From NCBI GenBank assembly GCA_023212645.1, contig JALBYC010000005.1:659497-723496 (forward strand): 64,000 nucleotides of DNA, written 5' to 3'. The stretch comes from Farysia itapuensis. Its lineage: Eukaryota > Basidiomycota > Ustilaginomycetes > Ustilaginales > Ustilaginaceae. The notes under the pieces are model-generated. The model did no database searches. It saw only the letters and a list, made by a program, of their open reading frames with translations, and was not told the DNA's origin. Positions 48,519 to 59,476 of this stretch are shown in pieces. The position numbers and the translations under genes were made by a program. Positions within the stretch are counted from its first letter, which is position 1, and each line of letters begins with the position of its first letter.

Positions 48519-49991
48519 ATGATTGCGAGTTCTACGCGCGTTGCATGCCGCGGGGTGCGCAACTTGAGCACTGGCGGCAGTGGTGCGAAGCCGAAGTTGG
48601 TCCTGCTGGGGACTGGGTGGGGCGGCTATCCGTTTCTCAAGAACCTGCGCAAGGAGGTGTGGTCGTCGTTTGACGTCAAAGTCGTATCTCCATCGACGGT
48701 GTTCTCCTTCACGCCTCTGCTGGCACAAGCAGCATGCGGGACGCTGGACTTCCGCTCGGTCATTGAACCGATCCACTCAACAGCCAGTATCGAGTTCCAC
48801 CATGGATGGTGTGACGCTGTTGACCTGCGTCGACAGACACTGGACATCACGCCGACGGTTACGCCGCAGTTCTCGATCCAAGACCCACTGCTCCCCTCTG
48901 CGCAGCCAGACGGACTGGGGAAGGAGGAATCGACGTACAAGCTGCACTACGACATGCTCGTCGTTTCCATCGGATCGTACAATGCTACTTTTGGCACAAA
49001 GGGGGTCAAGGAGAATGCCTTTTTCCTCAAGTCGGCCTCGGATGCACGTGCGATTCGATGGCGCATCTACCACTGTTTCGACAACGCCAACCGTCTACTG
49101 CACAGCAACAGCAGCGGTGGCGGTAGCGAAAAAGCGGTGCGCGATCTGCTCTCCTTTGTCGTGGTGGGCGGTGGACCTACTGGTGCGGAATTTGCCGCGG
49201 AGCTGCACGATCTCGTCACGCAGGACCTTGCACGTGTCTATCCGCAGCTCCGCCAGTATGCCAGCTTCACTCTGCTCGATGCCGGTAGCAAGATCCTGTC
49301 GTCGTTTGATCAGCGGCTGTCCGAGTATGCGATGGACAAGTTTGCGCGCGATGGGATCGACGTACGCCTCTCACAGCGGATCCATTCGGTAGAGCCCGAC
49401 GGAATCGTCTTGGCGAAAGGCGAGGGCGAAGAGGAAGAAGAGAAAGTGCCGGCAGGCATGGTGGTTTGGTCGACGGGAATCACCACCTCGCCCTTGGTCA
49501 ACGCGATGCAGGGGGTTGCAAAAGACGCTCGCTCCGGCAAGCTAGTCGTCAACGACCAGCTGCAACTACTGTCCGAGGATGGTAGCGGTGGTGTGCAGAA
49601 GCGGGTGGTTGGTAACGTGTTTGCGATTGGTGATTGTGCTGTGCAGCAGTCGGGCGCGCTGCCTGCGACGGCCCAAGTCGCCTCCCAACAGGGCGCCTTC
49701 CTCAGCTCGCTCCTCAACCGCCGCCTCATCACCCCCTCCACGCTCCAAGCGCCACCACACAACCTGCCCGCCTTCAAATGGTCCAACAAAGGCTCCATGG
49801 CCAGCATAGGCTCCTCGGAAGCGCTCATCGACTCACCCAACCCCGTCGTCGGCAAAGAAGCCGGCAAACTAGCCTGGATCGCCTGGAAAGCTGCCTACAC
49901 CTTCATGAACATGACCATGCGCAACCGCTTCCTCGTCCCCGCCAACTGGGTCTCTAACTGGATCTTTGGTCGCGATATCGGTCGTGTCTGA
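48519..49991 (+). CDS. Alternative NADH dehydrogenase (NDH-2), mitochondrial
   Basis: 490 aa from MIASSTRVACRGVRNLSTGG, an Arg/Ser-rich start compatible with a mitochondrial presequence. Two dinucleotide-binding motifs are visible: LVLLGTGWGGYPFLKNLRK (FAD) and FVVVGGGPTGAEFAAELHDL (NADH). FSFTPLLAQAACGTLDFRSV and VFAIGDCAVQQSGALPATAQ, with the FAD-phosphate Asp, are family features. The C-terminal amphipathic segment (AWKAAYTFMNMTMRNRFLVP) is the usual membrane anchor. NDH-2 passes electrons from NADH to ubiquinone without pumping protons. Internal or external orientation cannot be decided. The acidic insert GEGEEEEEK near 305 is unremarkable. Confidence 0.9.
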   Translation: MIASSTRVACRGVRNLSTGGSGAKPKLVLLGTGWGGYPFLKNLRKEVWSSFDVKVVSPSTVFSFTPLLAQAACGTLDFRSVIEPIHSTASIEFHHGWCDAVDLRRQTLDITPTVTPQFSIQDPLLPSAQPDGLGKEESTYKLHYDMLVVSIGSYNATFGTKGVKENAFFLKSASDARAIRWRIYHCFDNANRLLHSNSSGGGSEKAVRDLLSFVVVGGGPTGAEFAAELHDLVTQDLARVYPQLRQYASFTLLDAGSKILSSFDQRLSEYAMDKFARDGIDVRLSQRIHSVEPDGIVLAKGEGEEEEEKVPAGMVVWSTGITTSPLVNAMQGVAKDARSGKLVVNDQLQLLSEDGSGGVQKRVVGNVFAIGDCAVQQSGALPATAQVASQQGAFLSSLLNRRLITPSTLQAPPHNLPAFKWSNKGSMASIGSSEALIDSPNPVVGKEAGKLAWIAWKAAYTFMNMTMRNRFLVPANWVSNWIFGRDIGRV

Positions 49992-50049
49992 CCACAGACG
50001 ATAACCCAAAACCGTTTACATAGGATGCGAAAGACAATAGAGTGGTTAA

Positions 50050-52476
50050 TTATAGTGGCCGTTTTTCTTCGAGCTCAATGTGTTCGACGGTCGGGGTGTG
50101 AGGTTTCTGGTCTTGTAGGATGGCCGGGGTGGGTAGGGGTTGATTGAAGTGACTGCGCAGCTGTTCGTCTGCAAGACGGTGAACTTCCCGAGTGACCGCC
50201 TTGACAACGCTGAGAAGGGGACCGGAGAGATTGAGTCGATACACGACGTACGCTGATGCAATGAGGAGGAGCAAAAAGGTAAAGTAGATGGGCGAGCTGA
50301 TGACGGCCATGAACTCGTTCCAGCCGAGCACGACCATGACGCCGTACATCCAGACGGGGATTTGGGCAATGGACGAGACGGTGCTGCGCTTGGCCTCGAC
50401 GTAGAACGCGTCCGCCTCTTTGCGGAAGCGCGAACCAATCTCCTCCTTGCGAGCCTCTGAAAACACCTGGAGGGTCGAGGTGAAATCGAAGTCTTCCTCC
50501 TCGCCCCGATCGACGGCGGCCTGCAGGTCGGGATCGTCGGCAGTCGAGGGAAGCGTGACGGCCAGCTCGGCCTCCTCGGGTTGAATCTTTGCGTACAGCG
50601 GAATGAGCGTCAGCGTCTCGTCACGCGCTTTGCGGAAGGCACCGTCCATATCATCCTCCGGCTTCCACACCCGTGGGACACCAGCGTCGTCGTACCGGAA
50701 GCGGTCTTCAAACGTGTTGCGCAGCTTGGACGCCAGTACAGTGTCCGCAGTCTGCTCGTCAATCTTGGCGCGCAGGCTGAGCCAGCTCTTGCGTCGCAGG
50801 GCCACGAGCGCAGACGTGTTTTCTTCCTCGGTGCAGTTGAAGGACTTTGCCTTGCGCAGATAGGTCGACTCGGCCTGCGCCAGTGTGTCGCGGAAAACAC
50901 TCAGCACCCTGTCCCACATGTCGGCCTTGGGCTTCTTGAGCGCCATCTCCACCGGCTCAGCGATGCCCTTTTTGAAAGTGCGTTCGATCTGGGCTACCAT
51001 CTTTTTGGTCTCCTCGACCCGCATCAGATCGGCAATGCTCTGGATTTCCTGCTCGAGCTGCGCCTCTTCCTCGTGCACGGTCCAGTCAGTATCGCTGAGC
51101 AAGACTGCTCGTGCAGCAACGCTAAACTTGTCCTGGGCTGATTTCTTTTCGGAACTGACGACTTGCCCGAAATCGTAGTTGAGCTCGCTACGCATACGTT
51201 CCAGCACACTGCGCTTAAACGTCTGCAGAACGTGGCGATGCAAGTTTTTAAGCTGGCCGAGAAAGTGGGGCGATAGAGAGCTGTTGAGCTTTTCGAGCAA
51301 GTCGAGTCGTTTGCGTTTGTACACGTCTTGATGGTATCGCCCTGCATCACGGTCGAACTTGGTGAGGGCGGCGGATCGATGCAGAGCCATGTCGGCACCG
51401 AGTGTCTCGAGAACGGTGCCGGATTCAATGTGCTTGCGAAAGTCCTTGATGTTGGTGGCAAAGTCGGTAAAGGCCGCGTTGGCAATTTCGTCACATCGAA
51501 ACTGGGCCAAAAGCTCCTGTTGGGTGGGCAAGTCGAGATCCTTGTTGGTCATGACCTGGTCCCAGATGGAAGCGAGGTAGTGCGGCAGACCATCTGCAGG
51601 GATCCGCTTGTGATACTCGGTCTTGAAGACAAACTCGGGATCTTTGGCGTCCACAAACCGGTTGCGAAGCTGCTCTACGGCCTTGTCAAACTCGGCGGGT
51701 TGCAAGACCTTGTGGGGGAGAGTGGTGAACATGAAGTCAAAGAAGTCGGAAATCTGCGATTGCTCGAGTCCTTCTGGCTTGGAGAGCGAATGCCAGATCT
51801 TTGTGAGGTCAGCCATGATGGTAGCCGAGAGGTTTTGGATGGGTGTGACACCGATGTGGTCGCGAATGACAAACATGAGGAGCGTCTTGTCCTTTGTGCC
51901 GGCCACTTTGGCCTTGCTCGACTGGAAGAGGCCGAGATTGACTTCAAACACGGTCTTGAGCAGACCCATGTTGGCGCCTTGATACAGACCCACCTGGTGT
52001 TCCCACAGATTGACGATGAGCACTTCTGCCGAAGCCATGGAGAAGAGGGCCGACTTGCGCTCAAAGTCCTGGTCTTCCCCCCTCTCGCGTCCGTCTGTGC
52101 CTTCGACATCCATGACGAGGACGTTCATCTTGAGACCACGGCACATCCAGATACCCTTTGTCGTCTGTTGACGCGCATTCTCGTTCATAACATCGAAGTT
52201 GGTGCCAAACAGCTTGTTGAGCAAGGTCGATTTCCCCGTCGACTGGGAGCCCAGTACGGCACATAGATCGTATCCAAATCCAGCGTCTGCCAGACCCCAT
52301 CGTTGCAGACTGGGACCAAACTCGGCATTGTTGAACTTTTGATCCTCGTCCACCAGCTGCATCCGCTCTGCACCCTGAGGGGCACGCGTAGCATAATCTC
52401 CGTTGGGTTTCCCATCGGCGTCGACTATGCCACCTTGTGCAAGCAACCGCTTTGCGTTGTCCACGTTGATCTCCAT
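50050..52476 (-). CDS. sey1: Sey1, atlastin-type ER-fusion GTPase
   Basis: Start ATG 52476 ([20 protein letters not shown]) gives 808 aa; a TTG-led extension of 13 codons is not used. The GTPase domain (about 65-300) has the P-loop [20 protein letters not shown] (76-83), [10 protein letters not shown] (switch I Thr), [19 protein letters not shown] (DxxG), and the RD motif FVIRDHIG. A long helical bundle follows, then two close membrane segments at about 700-745 ([37 protein letters not shown]) and a ~60-aa cytosolic tail. Sey1/RHD3 proteins fuse ER tubules homotypically. It converges on NDH-2 with 58 bp between stops. Confidence 0.97.
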   Translation of the reverse strand: MEINVDNAKRLLAQGGIVDADGKPNGDYATRAPQGAERMQLVDEDQKFNNAEFGPSLQRWGLADAGFGYDLCAVLGSQSTGKSTLLNKLFGTNFDVMNENARQQTTKGIWMCRGLKMNVLVMDVEGTDGRERGEDQDFERKSALFSMASAEVLIVNLWEHQVGLYQGANMGLLKTVFEVNLGLFQSSKAKVAGTKDKTLLMFVIRDHIGVTPIQNLSATIMADLTKIWHSLSKPEGLEQSQISDFFDFMFTTLPHKVLQPAEFDKAVEQLRNRFVDAKDPEFVFKTEYHKRIPADGLPHYLASIWDQVMTNKDLDLPTQQELLAQFRCDEIANAAFTDFATNIKDFRKHIESGTVLETLGADMALHRSAALTKFDRDAGRYHQDVYKRKRLDLLEKLNSSLSPHFLGQLKNLHRHVLQTFKRSVLERMRSELNYDFGQVVSSEKKSAQDKFSVAARAVLLSDTDWTVHEEEAQLEQEIQSIADLMRVEETKKMVAQIERTFKKGIAEPVEMALKKPKADMWDRVLSVFRDTLAQAESTYLRKAKSFNCTEEENTSALVALRRKSWLSLRAKIDEQTADTVLASKLRNTFEDRFRYDDAGVPRVWKPEDDMDGAFRKARDETLTLIPLYAKIQPEEAELAVTLPSTADDPDLQAAVDRGEEEDFDFTSTLQVFSEARKEEIGSRFRKEADAFYVEAKRSTVSSIAQIPVWMYGVMVVLGWNEFMAVISSPIYFTFLLLLIASAYVVYRLNLSGPLLSVVKAVTREVHRLADEQLRSHFNQPLPTPAILQDQKPHTPTVEHIELEEKRPL

Positions 52477-52683
52477 GGTTGGGTGGTGGTGGTGAGGGGT
52501 GGCAAGGGTTGGCAAGGGGTGTTGTTCTTTGGGTCGCCTCTTTCACGCGTGTTTGTTGTTTAAAATGTTAGATCTGAAAAGCGCAAACGATCGGGTGATC
52601 GGGCGAAAAGAAGAATCCGGATTTTGGGTTGAAATGGGTCGCTCACTGCCTTGTCATCCCCCATCTTATTCCCCTCTGCTGTC

Positions 52684-54117
52684 ATGTCGTCTGTCGCCAC
52701 TGCTCCCGTCACTGCTGCCAATGGCGCTGCTGCTTCTGCCTCATCGTCGTCAAATTCGAATGCGGTCGCATCGTCCAAGGCTGCCGTTCAGCCGTCCGAG
52801 GTCGGTTGGCTGTTTGTCACCCAGTACTATACCTTTCTGAACCAGAACCCCAACCGTCTTCACTGCTTCTTCACCAAGAAATCCACCATGGTACACGGAA
52901 CGGAACAGGAAGACATCACTCCGTGCTTTGGCCAGCAGCAGATCCACGAAAAAATCACCAGCCTCAACTTTGAGGATGCCAAGGTGTTTGTCTCCAACGT
53001 CGACTCGCAGAGCTCGGCTTCGGGCGGCATCATTGTCCAGGTGCTCGGCGAGCTGAGCAACAAGGGTGGCGCATGGAAAAAGTTTGCCCAGACTTTCTTC
53101 CTCGCCGAACAGCCCAACGGCTACTTTGTCCTCAACGACATCTTCCGCTACCTCAAGGACGAAGAAGAGACCGAGCAAGAGGCCGAGGACATTGACGAGG
53201 CCATCGACAACGAGATCCAGCAGGCTGATGCCGAAGGAAAGGAGGTCGTGCACCAGGTCGAGATCAACAACATTGGCGACGCCAATGCCGTGCCCAACCT
53301 TTTGCCTCCGTCGAGCACGCCCAAAGCGCTCGAATCGGCCACCACTCCTGCCATTCAAGCTACCCAAGCTCAGCAGCCAGAGCAGGAGCAAACTGCTTCC
53401 GTCGAAGAGGTCCCCGTCACCACCACCGAGGTCGAAAGTGCTCAGACCACTACCGCTGCTCAAGCTGAGCCTGCAGCTCAGGAGGCCAAGGAGGCTGCTC
53501 CTGCTGAACCGGCCGCTCCTCCCAAGCCAAAGACCTGGGCCACGCTCGCCGCGTCTGGCGTCACACGATGGGGCTCCAACGTCTCTTCGGAAGCCAAGGG
53601 CGTCTCATCTTCTCGTCCCACTTCCGGCGCAACTGCCCCCGCCACACCCTCCAACAAGAGTGGCGGCGCTACTCCTGCCGCCAACAAGAATTCGGCCAAC
53701 GCATCCTCGGCATCGCTCTCCACCTCGGTGTACCTCAAGAATGTCGTTCCTGAGCAGGTCAGCGAGTCGGCTCTGCGCAGTGCTCTGCAGGAGGCCTTTG
53801 GACCGGTCAAGGATCTGCAGCTCATCCCTACTCGCTCCTGCGCCTTTGCCGATTTCGGCAGTGCCGAGCTGGCCAAAAAGGCGCTGGCCAAGGGCAACCT
53901 GGCCGTAGGCAAGTGGAATGTGGTGATCGAAGAGCGACGCAAGCCGGGTAACACGGGCGGCGGCGGCAATGCTGGTGGCGCTGGCGCTGGTGCTGCTCGT
54001 GGTGGTGCAACTCAGCGTGGCGGTCGAGGTGGAGGCGCTCCCCGTGGCGGTGGAGCCAGCAACAACAACAGCAGCAACTCTCGTGGCGGTCGAGCTGGTC
54101 GCCCTGCCGCATCGTAG
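52684..54117 (+). CDS. NTF2-domain + RRM + RGG protein (G3BP/Nxt3/Bre5 type)
   Basis: ATG 52684 (MSSVATAPVTAANGAAASAS) gives 477 aa. The NTF2-like domain (about 35-165) reads SEVGWLFVTQYYTFLNQNPN, FGQQQIHEKITSLNF, GGIIVQVLGELSNKGGAWKK and FFLAEQPNGYFVLNDIFRYL. An acidic then Ala/Glu-rich linker leads to an RRM (about 355-430) with SVYLKNVVPEQVSESALRSA and SCAFADFGSAELAKKAL. The tail is Gly/Arg-rich with RGG-like repeats. This domain order is that of G3BP. Yeast Bre5 and fission yeast Nxt3 of this family act as cofactor of the ubiquitin protease Ubp3 and in stress granules. Confidence 0.88.
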   Translation: MSSVATAPVTAANGAAASASSSSNSNAVASSKAAVQPSEVGWLFVTQYYTFLNQNPNRLHCFFTKKSTMVHGTEQEDITPCFGQQQIHEKITSLNFEDAKVFVSNVDSQSSASGGIIVQVLGELSNKGGAWKKFAQTFFLAEQPNGYFVLNDIFRYLKDEEETEQEAEDIDEAIDNEIQQADAEGKEVVHQVEINNIGDANAVPNLLPPSSTPKALESATTPAIQATQAQQPEQEQTASVEEVPVTTTEVESAQTTTAAQAEPAAQEAKEAAPAEPAAPPKPKTWATLAASGVTRWGSNVSSEAKGVSSSRPTSGATAPATPSNKSGGATPAANKNSANASSASLSTSVYLKNVVPEQVSESALRSALQEAFGPVKDLQLIPTRSCAFADFGSAELAKKALAKGNLAVGKWNVVIEERRKPGNTGGGGNAGGAGAGAARGGATQRGGRGGGAPRGGGASNNNSSNSRGGRAGRPAAS

Positions 54118-54287
54118 AGTTACTGACAAACCCCCAAAAAACAATCAATCAGAGCATGCCCACAATCACTCCTTGCATTCTGTACCAACACATTCCAGCC
54201 CCACTTCAATCCACACACACACACTTTCATCTTACACTTCCATCTACAATGCATTGAATCCAGACGAGGGACTTGCGCGCGTGTTGG

Positions 54288-55379
54288 CTAGAGTTTGGAC
54301 TTTGTCTTGTTCTGATTGACCGCAAAGGGGAGGACGAGGGCGGTTTGACGGGCGATGGCAAGGACGTAGCTCGTCTTTGTGCTTGAACCGGGGGTCTGGG
54401 TGGGTGTGAAGAGGGGTGAGTCGTCGGGGTGGGACCAGAGTTCGGTGTAGGATTCGTGCTGGCCGTTGAGCATGAAGCGGCCATTGGAGTAGGTGCCTGT
54501 GCGGGTGATGGTTTGCGACGCAGGAAGCGGACGTTTAAACTCAATCGTCATATGTAACGTCGGGTACCAGTGGGGTAGATGTCGTCCGGGTACAATCATG
54601 GGTGGTGAGGTAAACATGTCTGCGAAAAAGGGGATCAGATTGTTGCCCACAGCCACCCTGCCCTTTTCCCACTCGCTTCGATCGACCCTGGGTGTTTCCT
54701 CCGGCACCAGATGGTACCAGGACCCGGCTTCGAGTCGGTTCCCCGCCGCTGTCTTGGCGGAAAGGACAGGATCGTCGGCATGCATGATGAGCGTACCAAA
54801 GTTGAATGTCTTGCCGCTTTCCGCCGTGTTGCCAAAGTAGCGCGGCTTGAGACACTTGTCTGGCGTGCTGAGCGGCAGATGCGGTGCCCATTGCGAGGTG
54901 GGCGTCAGCGTATAGCCGTTCTTGATCGGATTGTCGCGCTCAACGCCGTCAGGTGCGCCTTCCGGCAGCTGTGTGCGCGATGCAGATTCTGCCTGAACGG
55001 CAAAGTTGGTCATAAGCACCTGCGTCGTGATCCGCAGTGTGCCCTTCTGCAGCAAATCAGCCTGGAGATTGGTGATGCTCTTGCCACGCTTAATGATGGT
55101 GATTCGCACCGTGAAGTCGTCCCATGAGACAGCCTGGACGTACATGGCGCTGAGCAGAAGCGGGTCGAAGTGGTCGACGCCCTTGATGTTGGTCGCTCTG
55201 AACTCGGGCGTGCGCATAAAGGCGAGCACGGCGTTGAGGACGACACTGAGCGAGTATCCGCCCTGAGGCACAGAGCCAATACACCAGGTCGTGTCCACCG
55301 CACCCGTGTACGACGCCGACGTCGCCGTCACGCTGCCCGTGTCCAAGCGTGAGACGGTCGCGCTTTGCAATCCGGGCAT
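54288..55379 (-). CDS. Acyl-CoA thioesterase-like double-hotdog protein
   Basis: 363 aa from MPGLQSATVSRLDTGSVTAT. The first half reads WCIGSVPQGGYSLSVVLNAV and TNIKGVDHFDPLLLSAMYVQ, followed by VRITIIKRGKSITNLQADLL. The second half has ADMFTSPPMIVPGRHLPHWY, PTLHMTIEFKRPLP and FMLNGQHESYTELWSHP. This matches the thioesterase-like (TesB-related, 4HBT_3) family, two fused hotdog folds. Substrate is unknown; family members hydrolyse acyl-CoA esters. There is no obvious peroxisomal signal: the C-terminus is KTKSKL, which resembles a weak SKL-type PTS1 (the last three residues are SKL), so peroxisomal import is quite plausible. Start is divergent from rmt2 with 173 bp between. Confidence 0.78.
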   Translation of the reverse strand: MPGLQSATVSRLDTGSVTATSASYTGAVDTTWCIGSVPQGGYSLSVVLNAVLAFMRTPEFRATNIKGVDHFDPLLLSAMYVQAVSWDDFTVRITIIKRGKSITNLQADLLQKGTLRITTQVLMTNFAVQAESASRTQLPEGAPDGVERDNPIKNGYTLTPTSQWAPHLPLSTPDKCLKPRYFGNTAESGKTFNFGTLIMHADDPVLSAKTAAGNRLEAGSWYHLVPEETPRVDRSEWEKGRVAVGNNLIPFFADMFTSPPMIVPGRHLPHWYPTLHMTIEFKRPLPASQTITRTGTYSNGRFMLNGQHESYTELWSHPDDSPLFTPTQTPGSSTKTSYVLAIARQTALVLPFAVNQNKTKSKL

Positions 55380-55552
55380 GGTTGGATATGATGGGGAACG
55401 AGAAGCCCCACCGGGTAATGCCAGCTTGTTGATAACCGGAGAGGAAATGTATCGTACGGTACAATGCTTTATTCGGAAGTCGGGACACGGCCCCTGTGCC
55501 TCTTGGATTTCTTCTTGACTTGTTTTGGTGCCTTAAGACGACACTGGCAACA

Positions 55553-56786
55553 ATGGCATCGACATCGGCCGTGACGGTCAACGACTTGCTGCCCGAGGAC
55601 CGCGTCTTGCGCAACTTGCACTTGCATCGGGCATGCGAGGTCGGCGACGTGGAGAGGGTCAAGCAGCTCTTGTCGGCAGAGAGCGTCGACACGTGGTACG
55701 AAGATCCTGCTTCTGCCAACTGGTCTGCGCTCCACTTTGCTTGTGAAGCAGGCCACGTTGCTATCGTCAAGCTGCTGCTGCGACGGGGAGCGCTGTGGAA
55801 CGCTGTTGATGCCAATGGATACACGGCAGCCCAAGTCGCCTGGAGCCACAACCACGAACAGTGCTACACACTTATTTTGGAAGAAGGCGTTCGACAAACG
55901 TTTTTGCTCAACGCCTTGCAGCAGCACAGCAGCGAGGAAGAGAACGACGACTCTCAAGACCATACAGTAATGGGAAATGATGAGCATATGACTCTGCAAG
56001 CGTCGCGCAACGACGTCGCCAACGATACAGACCGCTATCTGCGCACCAAGTTACGGTTCGAGCAAGATGCGCTAGGCAAGACACGCTGTCTGGATCAGGA
56101 CAACAACATGGTCATGGCCGAATGGGAGACCGACATCATGGCTCACTCTGCCGAGCTCATCTGCACCAATCAGCCCGAAGGCTTCTCGGTCCTCAATGTC
56201 GGCTTCGGCCTCGGCATCGTAGACAGATTAATACAGGGCTACAAACCAGGTCGTCACGTTATTATAGAAGCTCATCCCGACGCAATCGAGTACGCAAAGC
56301 AACTCGGTTTTGACAAGATGCCCGGCGTTGAACTGTTCCAGGGCAAGTGGGAAGACTGGATCACCGACTCGGACTCGGACGAAGCTGTGGCCAAAATGAC
56401 ACAGCTCGGCAGCTTTGACGCTGTCTACTGGGACACCTACTCGCAAGAATACGCCGATGTTCGCTCTTTTTTCGAGTGTCTGCCCACCATTCTCAACGGG
56501 CCGGGCAGCAAGTTTTCTTTCTGTAAGTAGGCTCTGCGCGCAAAGAGACATTCCACGCTTTACTGACTGTTCTCTCGCTATAGTCAACGGTCTGGCTGCG
56601 ACCAACCCGTTCTTTTACGACGTGTATACGCGAATCGCAGAACTGGACTTGAAGGAGATCGGACTGGACACGACCTGGTCCACTCTACGTCCGCAAATTC
56701 GCGAAGAGGAATGGGCGGGCGTCAAACAGAAATACTGGCAGCTCGAGACGTACTACTGCCCACTCGCACGGATGGACGTCTTCTAG
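55553..56786 (+). CDS. rmt2: Protein arginine N-methyltransferase 2 (Rmt2)
   Basis: Exons 55553-56522 and 56584-56786 join across a 61-bp intron (GTAAGT donor, CTATAG acceptor) inside KFSFFNGLAATNPFFYDVYT, giving 390 aa from MASTSAVTVNDLLPEDRVLR. The N-terminus has ankyrin-like repeats (SALHFACEAGHVAIVKLLLR, GYTAAQVAWSHNH). The catalytic half shows WETDIMAHSAELICTN, SAM motif I FSVLNVGFGLGIVDRLIQ, HVIIEAHPDAIEYAKQLG and FDAVYWDTYSQEYADVRSFF. Rmt2 makes delta-N-methylarginine on ribosomal protein L12 in yeast; it is a fungal/plant family. 31 bp separate its stop from the opposite mdm10 stop. Confidence 0.95.
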
Positions 56787-56817
56787 CAGAGGCTATTACA
56801 CTAAGGGGGGTATCGGG

Positions 56818-58428
56818 TTAATCTTGCGCTTGACTAAAGTACATGATTTCAATGCCAATGCTCTTGACGATGCCGCCGGACGTGGTTGTGTTGTGTGCGG
56901 CGGTGTGGTTGAGGTCGGCTTTGACACCGAGCGAGACGAGACAATTCTTGAGGCGCGATTGCCATAGCAGACGGATATCTGACGCTGTACTGATGCGTGC
57001 TTTCAAGCAGCCTGTGATGGGGTTGAGTGCAGCAGGTGGGCGCAACGGTGATGGGACTGCCATGATTTCATCTTGAGCAATAGACTCACTGTCGGCGGAG
57101 TCATCGCGGAGAGAAAGTTGAGATCTGATGGGCGGAACCATGTCGCGCACCGCAGAACTCGCGCGCAGAGACGGTGCCTGCTGAGGCTTCTCTGGCGGTG
57201 CTACCTGCTGAGGTATTCGGGCCGTTGCACTTGCAGCTCGCAGCCAGTACTCGGCACCCACTGTCCACTCCGACTCGTAGCTGTACACGTTAAAGTCGAA
57301 CCGCGAGCATACCACAACATCGCGAGCCATACGAGCAGCATACGCCGTGCTCAAATGACCCATCATGGGGTTCAGATTGGCGGTAATAACAGTGGGAGGC
57401 TGCGAAGGCTGCAAGCTTGCGCCCGTACTTGGCCCATCTGGCAAGGTCGAAAAGCGAATGCCCGTAGATAGACCGGCAGATCTCTCCACCGTGCTGACAA
57501 AAACCTCTGCGCCGGCACTGAACTGGCCGCGCAACCCTCCGCCAACATCACTGCTGGCCGCGCCATCCGCACTCTCTGGCATCTCGGGTGCAACAGCAGC
57601 ATCCACGCTCCCGCTGTTTGCAGTCACGTCTGAATTGCCAAAATTGTGCAGAACACGGAAGCCCCAGAGTGCATCGTCGACAGAGTAGCTGTACTCGGTG
57701 AACCATTTCCCCGTGTCGTTCTGCAGAGTTAGTTGCAGATTGGTCGAGCCAGGTGGGCCGGTACCTGTGACGGTCGGGTTGTTTGCCACAGTTGCAGCTG
57801 CACCACTTGTGGCGCCGAGTGAGCCGGTGCTGTTGGCACCATAGGTACTTGCATCGAGTTTCTCTACACTCGAGGACAGAGAGCGCGAAGCAGTCGTTGT
57901 AGCCATGGCCGCTTGCTGCAGTGCTGTCAAGGGATATTTTGGCGGAGTCGAGACCGCCGTCACTACCAACTGCCAGGTAGGCGATAACCGGGTTGTGTAG
58001 AGCGCGTCCAGCCGGGCAGATGGCACATGCATGCAGCCATACACGAGATAGTCCTTGGTGTCAACGCGCGTTCCCGCAAGCCAGACATGGTCCTTTGGCC
58101 GTGGTGGCCTCGGAGATTCTACAATACGAAAGCGCTCGAGAATGGTTTTGAAGCGGACATCTCTGCTACTGGAGCCAAAGTTGAGCGGCTGATCAGTCGA
58201 TGCATAGATGTAGCCAATTCCGGCATGCAAGTTGGGTAGCGCACCTAGACGATACGATGTGAAAAAGGGCGGAGTGGGACAGGCAGAGATGGAGAGCGAG
58301 AGACCGGTCGGCACTGCAAAGTCAAGCACTGCTGACGACGAAGCGGTCAAGTTGAGGTATGAGTTGTACTCGTTCCACCCCGTCGCTTCAAAGTATCGAC
58401 GCAGGATGTGCGACACAAAGTCGTACAT
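56818..58428 (-). CDS. mdm10: Mdm10, ERMES/TOM-associated outer-membrane beta-barrel
   Basis: Start ATG 58428 (MYDFVSHILRRYFEATGWNE) gives 536 aa. Diagnostic stretches are the N-terminus MYDF...GWN.YN, LDFAVPTGLSLSISACPTPP, GALPNLHAGIGYIYASTDQP, and the amphipathic beta-strands toward the end, e.g. VCSRFDFNVYSYESEWTVGA with EYWLRA. The segment CLKARISTASDIRLLWQSRL, followed by LKNCLVSLGVKADL, completes the 19-strand porin-like barrel. Two low-complexity inserts (about 195-240 and 400-470, Ser/Ala/Pro-rich) make it longer than yeast Mdm10. Mdm10 anchors the ER-mitochondria tether with Mdm34 and helps the SAM complex assemble Tom40. Confidence 0.9.
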   Translation of the reverse strand: MYDFVSHILRRYFEATGWNEYNSYLNLTASSSAVLDFAVPTGLSLSISACPTPPFFTSYRLGALPNLHAGIGYIYASTDQPLNFGSSSRDVRFKTILERFRIVESPRPPRPKDHVWLAGTRVDTKDYLVYGCMHVPSARLDALYTTRLSPTWQLVVTAVSTPPKYPLTALQQAAMATTTASRSLSSSVEKLDASTYGANSTGSLGATSGAAATVANNPTVTGTGPPGSTNLQLTLQNDTGKWFTEYSYSVDDALWGFRVLHNFGNSDVTANSGSVDAAVAPEMPESADGAASSDVGGGLRGQFSAGAEVFVSTVERSAGLSTGIRFSTLPDGPSTGASLQPSQPPTVITANLNPMMGHLSTAYAARMARDVVVCSRFDFNVYSYESEWTVGAEYWLRAASATARIPQQVAPPEKPQQAPSLRASSAVRDMVPPIRSQLSLRDDSADSESIAQDEIMAVPSPLRPPAALNPITGCLKARISTASDIRLLWQSRLKNCLVSLGVKADLNHTAAHNTTTSGGIVKSIGIEIMYFSQAQD

Positions 58429-58516
58429 TTGACGGCAGTGTATACGACAGAGAGCAACACCAACGAACCACAAAAATCCACAGATGTATACAGCAACAAC
58501 AGGGGTCTAACATGTT

Positions 58517-59476
58517 TTAAATTGGCATGCGAATCGGATCAGATGCGTCCAACGAAGCTGACCGTCGAGCGACAGTGTCAGCGGTGCGAGCGTGCGGATG
58601 AGGAGAGAACGACTTGTGCGATGGTTGTACAGGCGGGTCTTCTCGACACCTTTTTCCAGGTAGGAGTGGACTGCTGTTGCCTGCCAAACCTGACGGTACC
58701 TTGGCCGGGAAACTGCCTGGTGACGATGAAGACCAAGAGGAAGAAGACGAGGAGGGATTGCTTAGTGGTAGTGATGCTGATGCGAGCGGGGAGCCGGTGG
58801 AAATGTCCATCGGCAGAGCAAGGTCCGGTTCTTGCGCCAATGCATAGTTGCTGTGGGACCGGACGAGTGAGGTGTAGTACTGCTGCAGTACCGAGCCACT
58901 GCAGATCAGCCGCCAGTCGATGATGGCGAGAAACTCTTTCTCGAGCAAATTGATCTCCTGAAGGCTGATGCCGCCTACTTTGGCGTAGTGCTCGTTGGTG
59001 TTGAAGGCATCGCAAAGGGCTTTGGAAGCACACAGCAGTGCTGCACAGATGAATCGGTGCACGGTGAGACCGCATATGGTAAAGCCTTGCAAGCGCTCGC
59101 ACACGCGGTCAATGTAGACGAGAAGGATGAGCATGCAGCACTTTTCGATGGACGTGTACCGTGCTATGCGCCGTAGATAGGCAGTCAGCGTAATGTTGGG
59201 CGCCGCTCGAGAATGGAAGCGTGTGAGTGAAGATGGGTGCAGCGGTAGTGTATCGTTGTGCTCAGTCAGCTTGATGAGCATATCGGCAACAAGAACCAGA
59301 ACATCTTCCATCTCGGCATCGTCAAACAGGTACGGTAGTATTTTGGGATTGCCGACAGAGGCTGGCGAAGAGGCAGCTGTTGCAGTCGAGGTGGTAGCGA
59401 CAGTCATGTCATGACGCTGCTGCTGCGGTGTTGACTTTTTGGAAGAGATGGAGGAAGCGGAAGACGACGATGGCAT
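58517..59476 (-). CDS. Pho80-type cyclin
   Basis: The preferred start [20 protein letters not shown] at 59476 gives 319 aa; the frame is open 85 codons upstream, overlapping the divergent cia2 leader. The cyclin box of the PHO80 family covers about 55-200: [80 protein letters not shown], and [20 protein letters not shown]. The C-terminal ~100 residues are Ser/Pro-rich. Such cyclins partner Pho85-like kinases in phosphate signalling, cell cycle and polarity. Which Pho85 cyclin subgroup this is cannot be told here. Confidence 0.86.
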   Translation of the reverse strand: MPSSSSASSISSKKSTPQQQRHDMTVATTSTATAASSPASVGNPKILPYLFDDAEMEDVLVLVADMLIKLTEHNDTLPLHPSSLTRFHSRAAPNITLTAYLRRIARYTSIEKCCMLILLVYIDRVCERLQGFTICGLTVHRFICAALLCASKALCDAFNTNEHYAKVGGISLQEINLLEKEFLAIIDWRLICSGSVLQQYYTSLVRSHSNYALAQEPDLALPMDISTGSPLASASLPLSNPSSSSSSWSSSSPGSFPAKVPSGLAGNSSPLLPGKRCREDPPVQPSHKSFSPHPHARTADTVARRSASLDASDPIRMPI

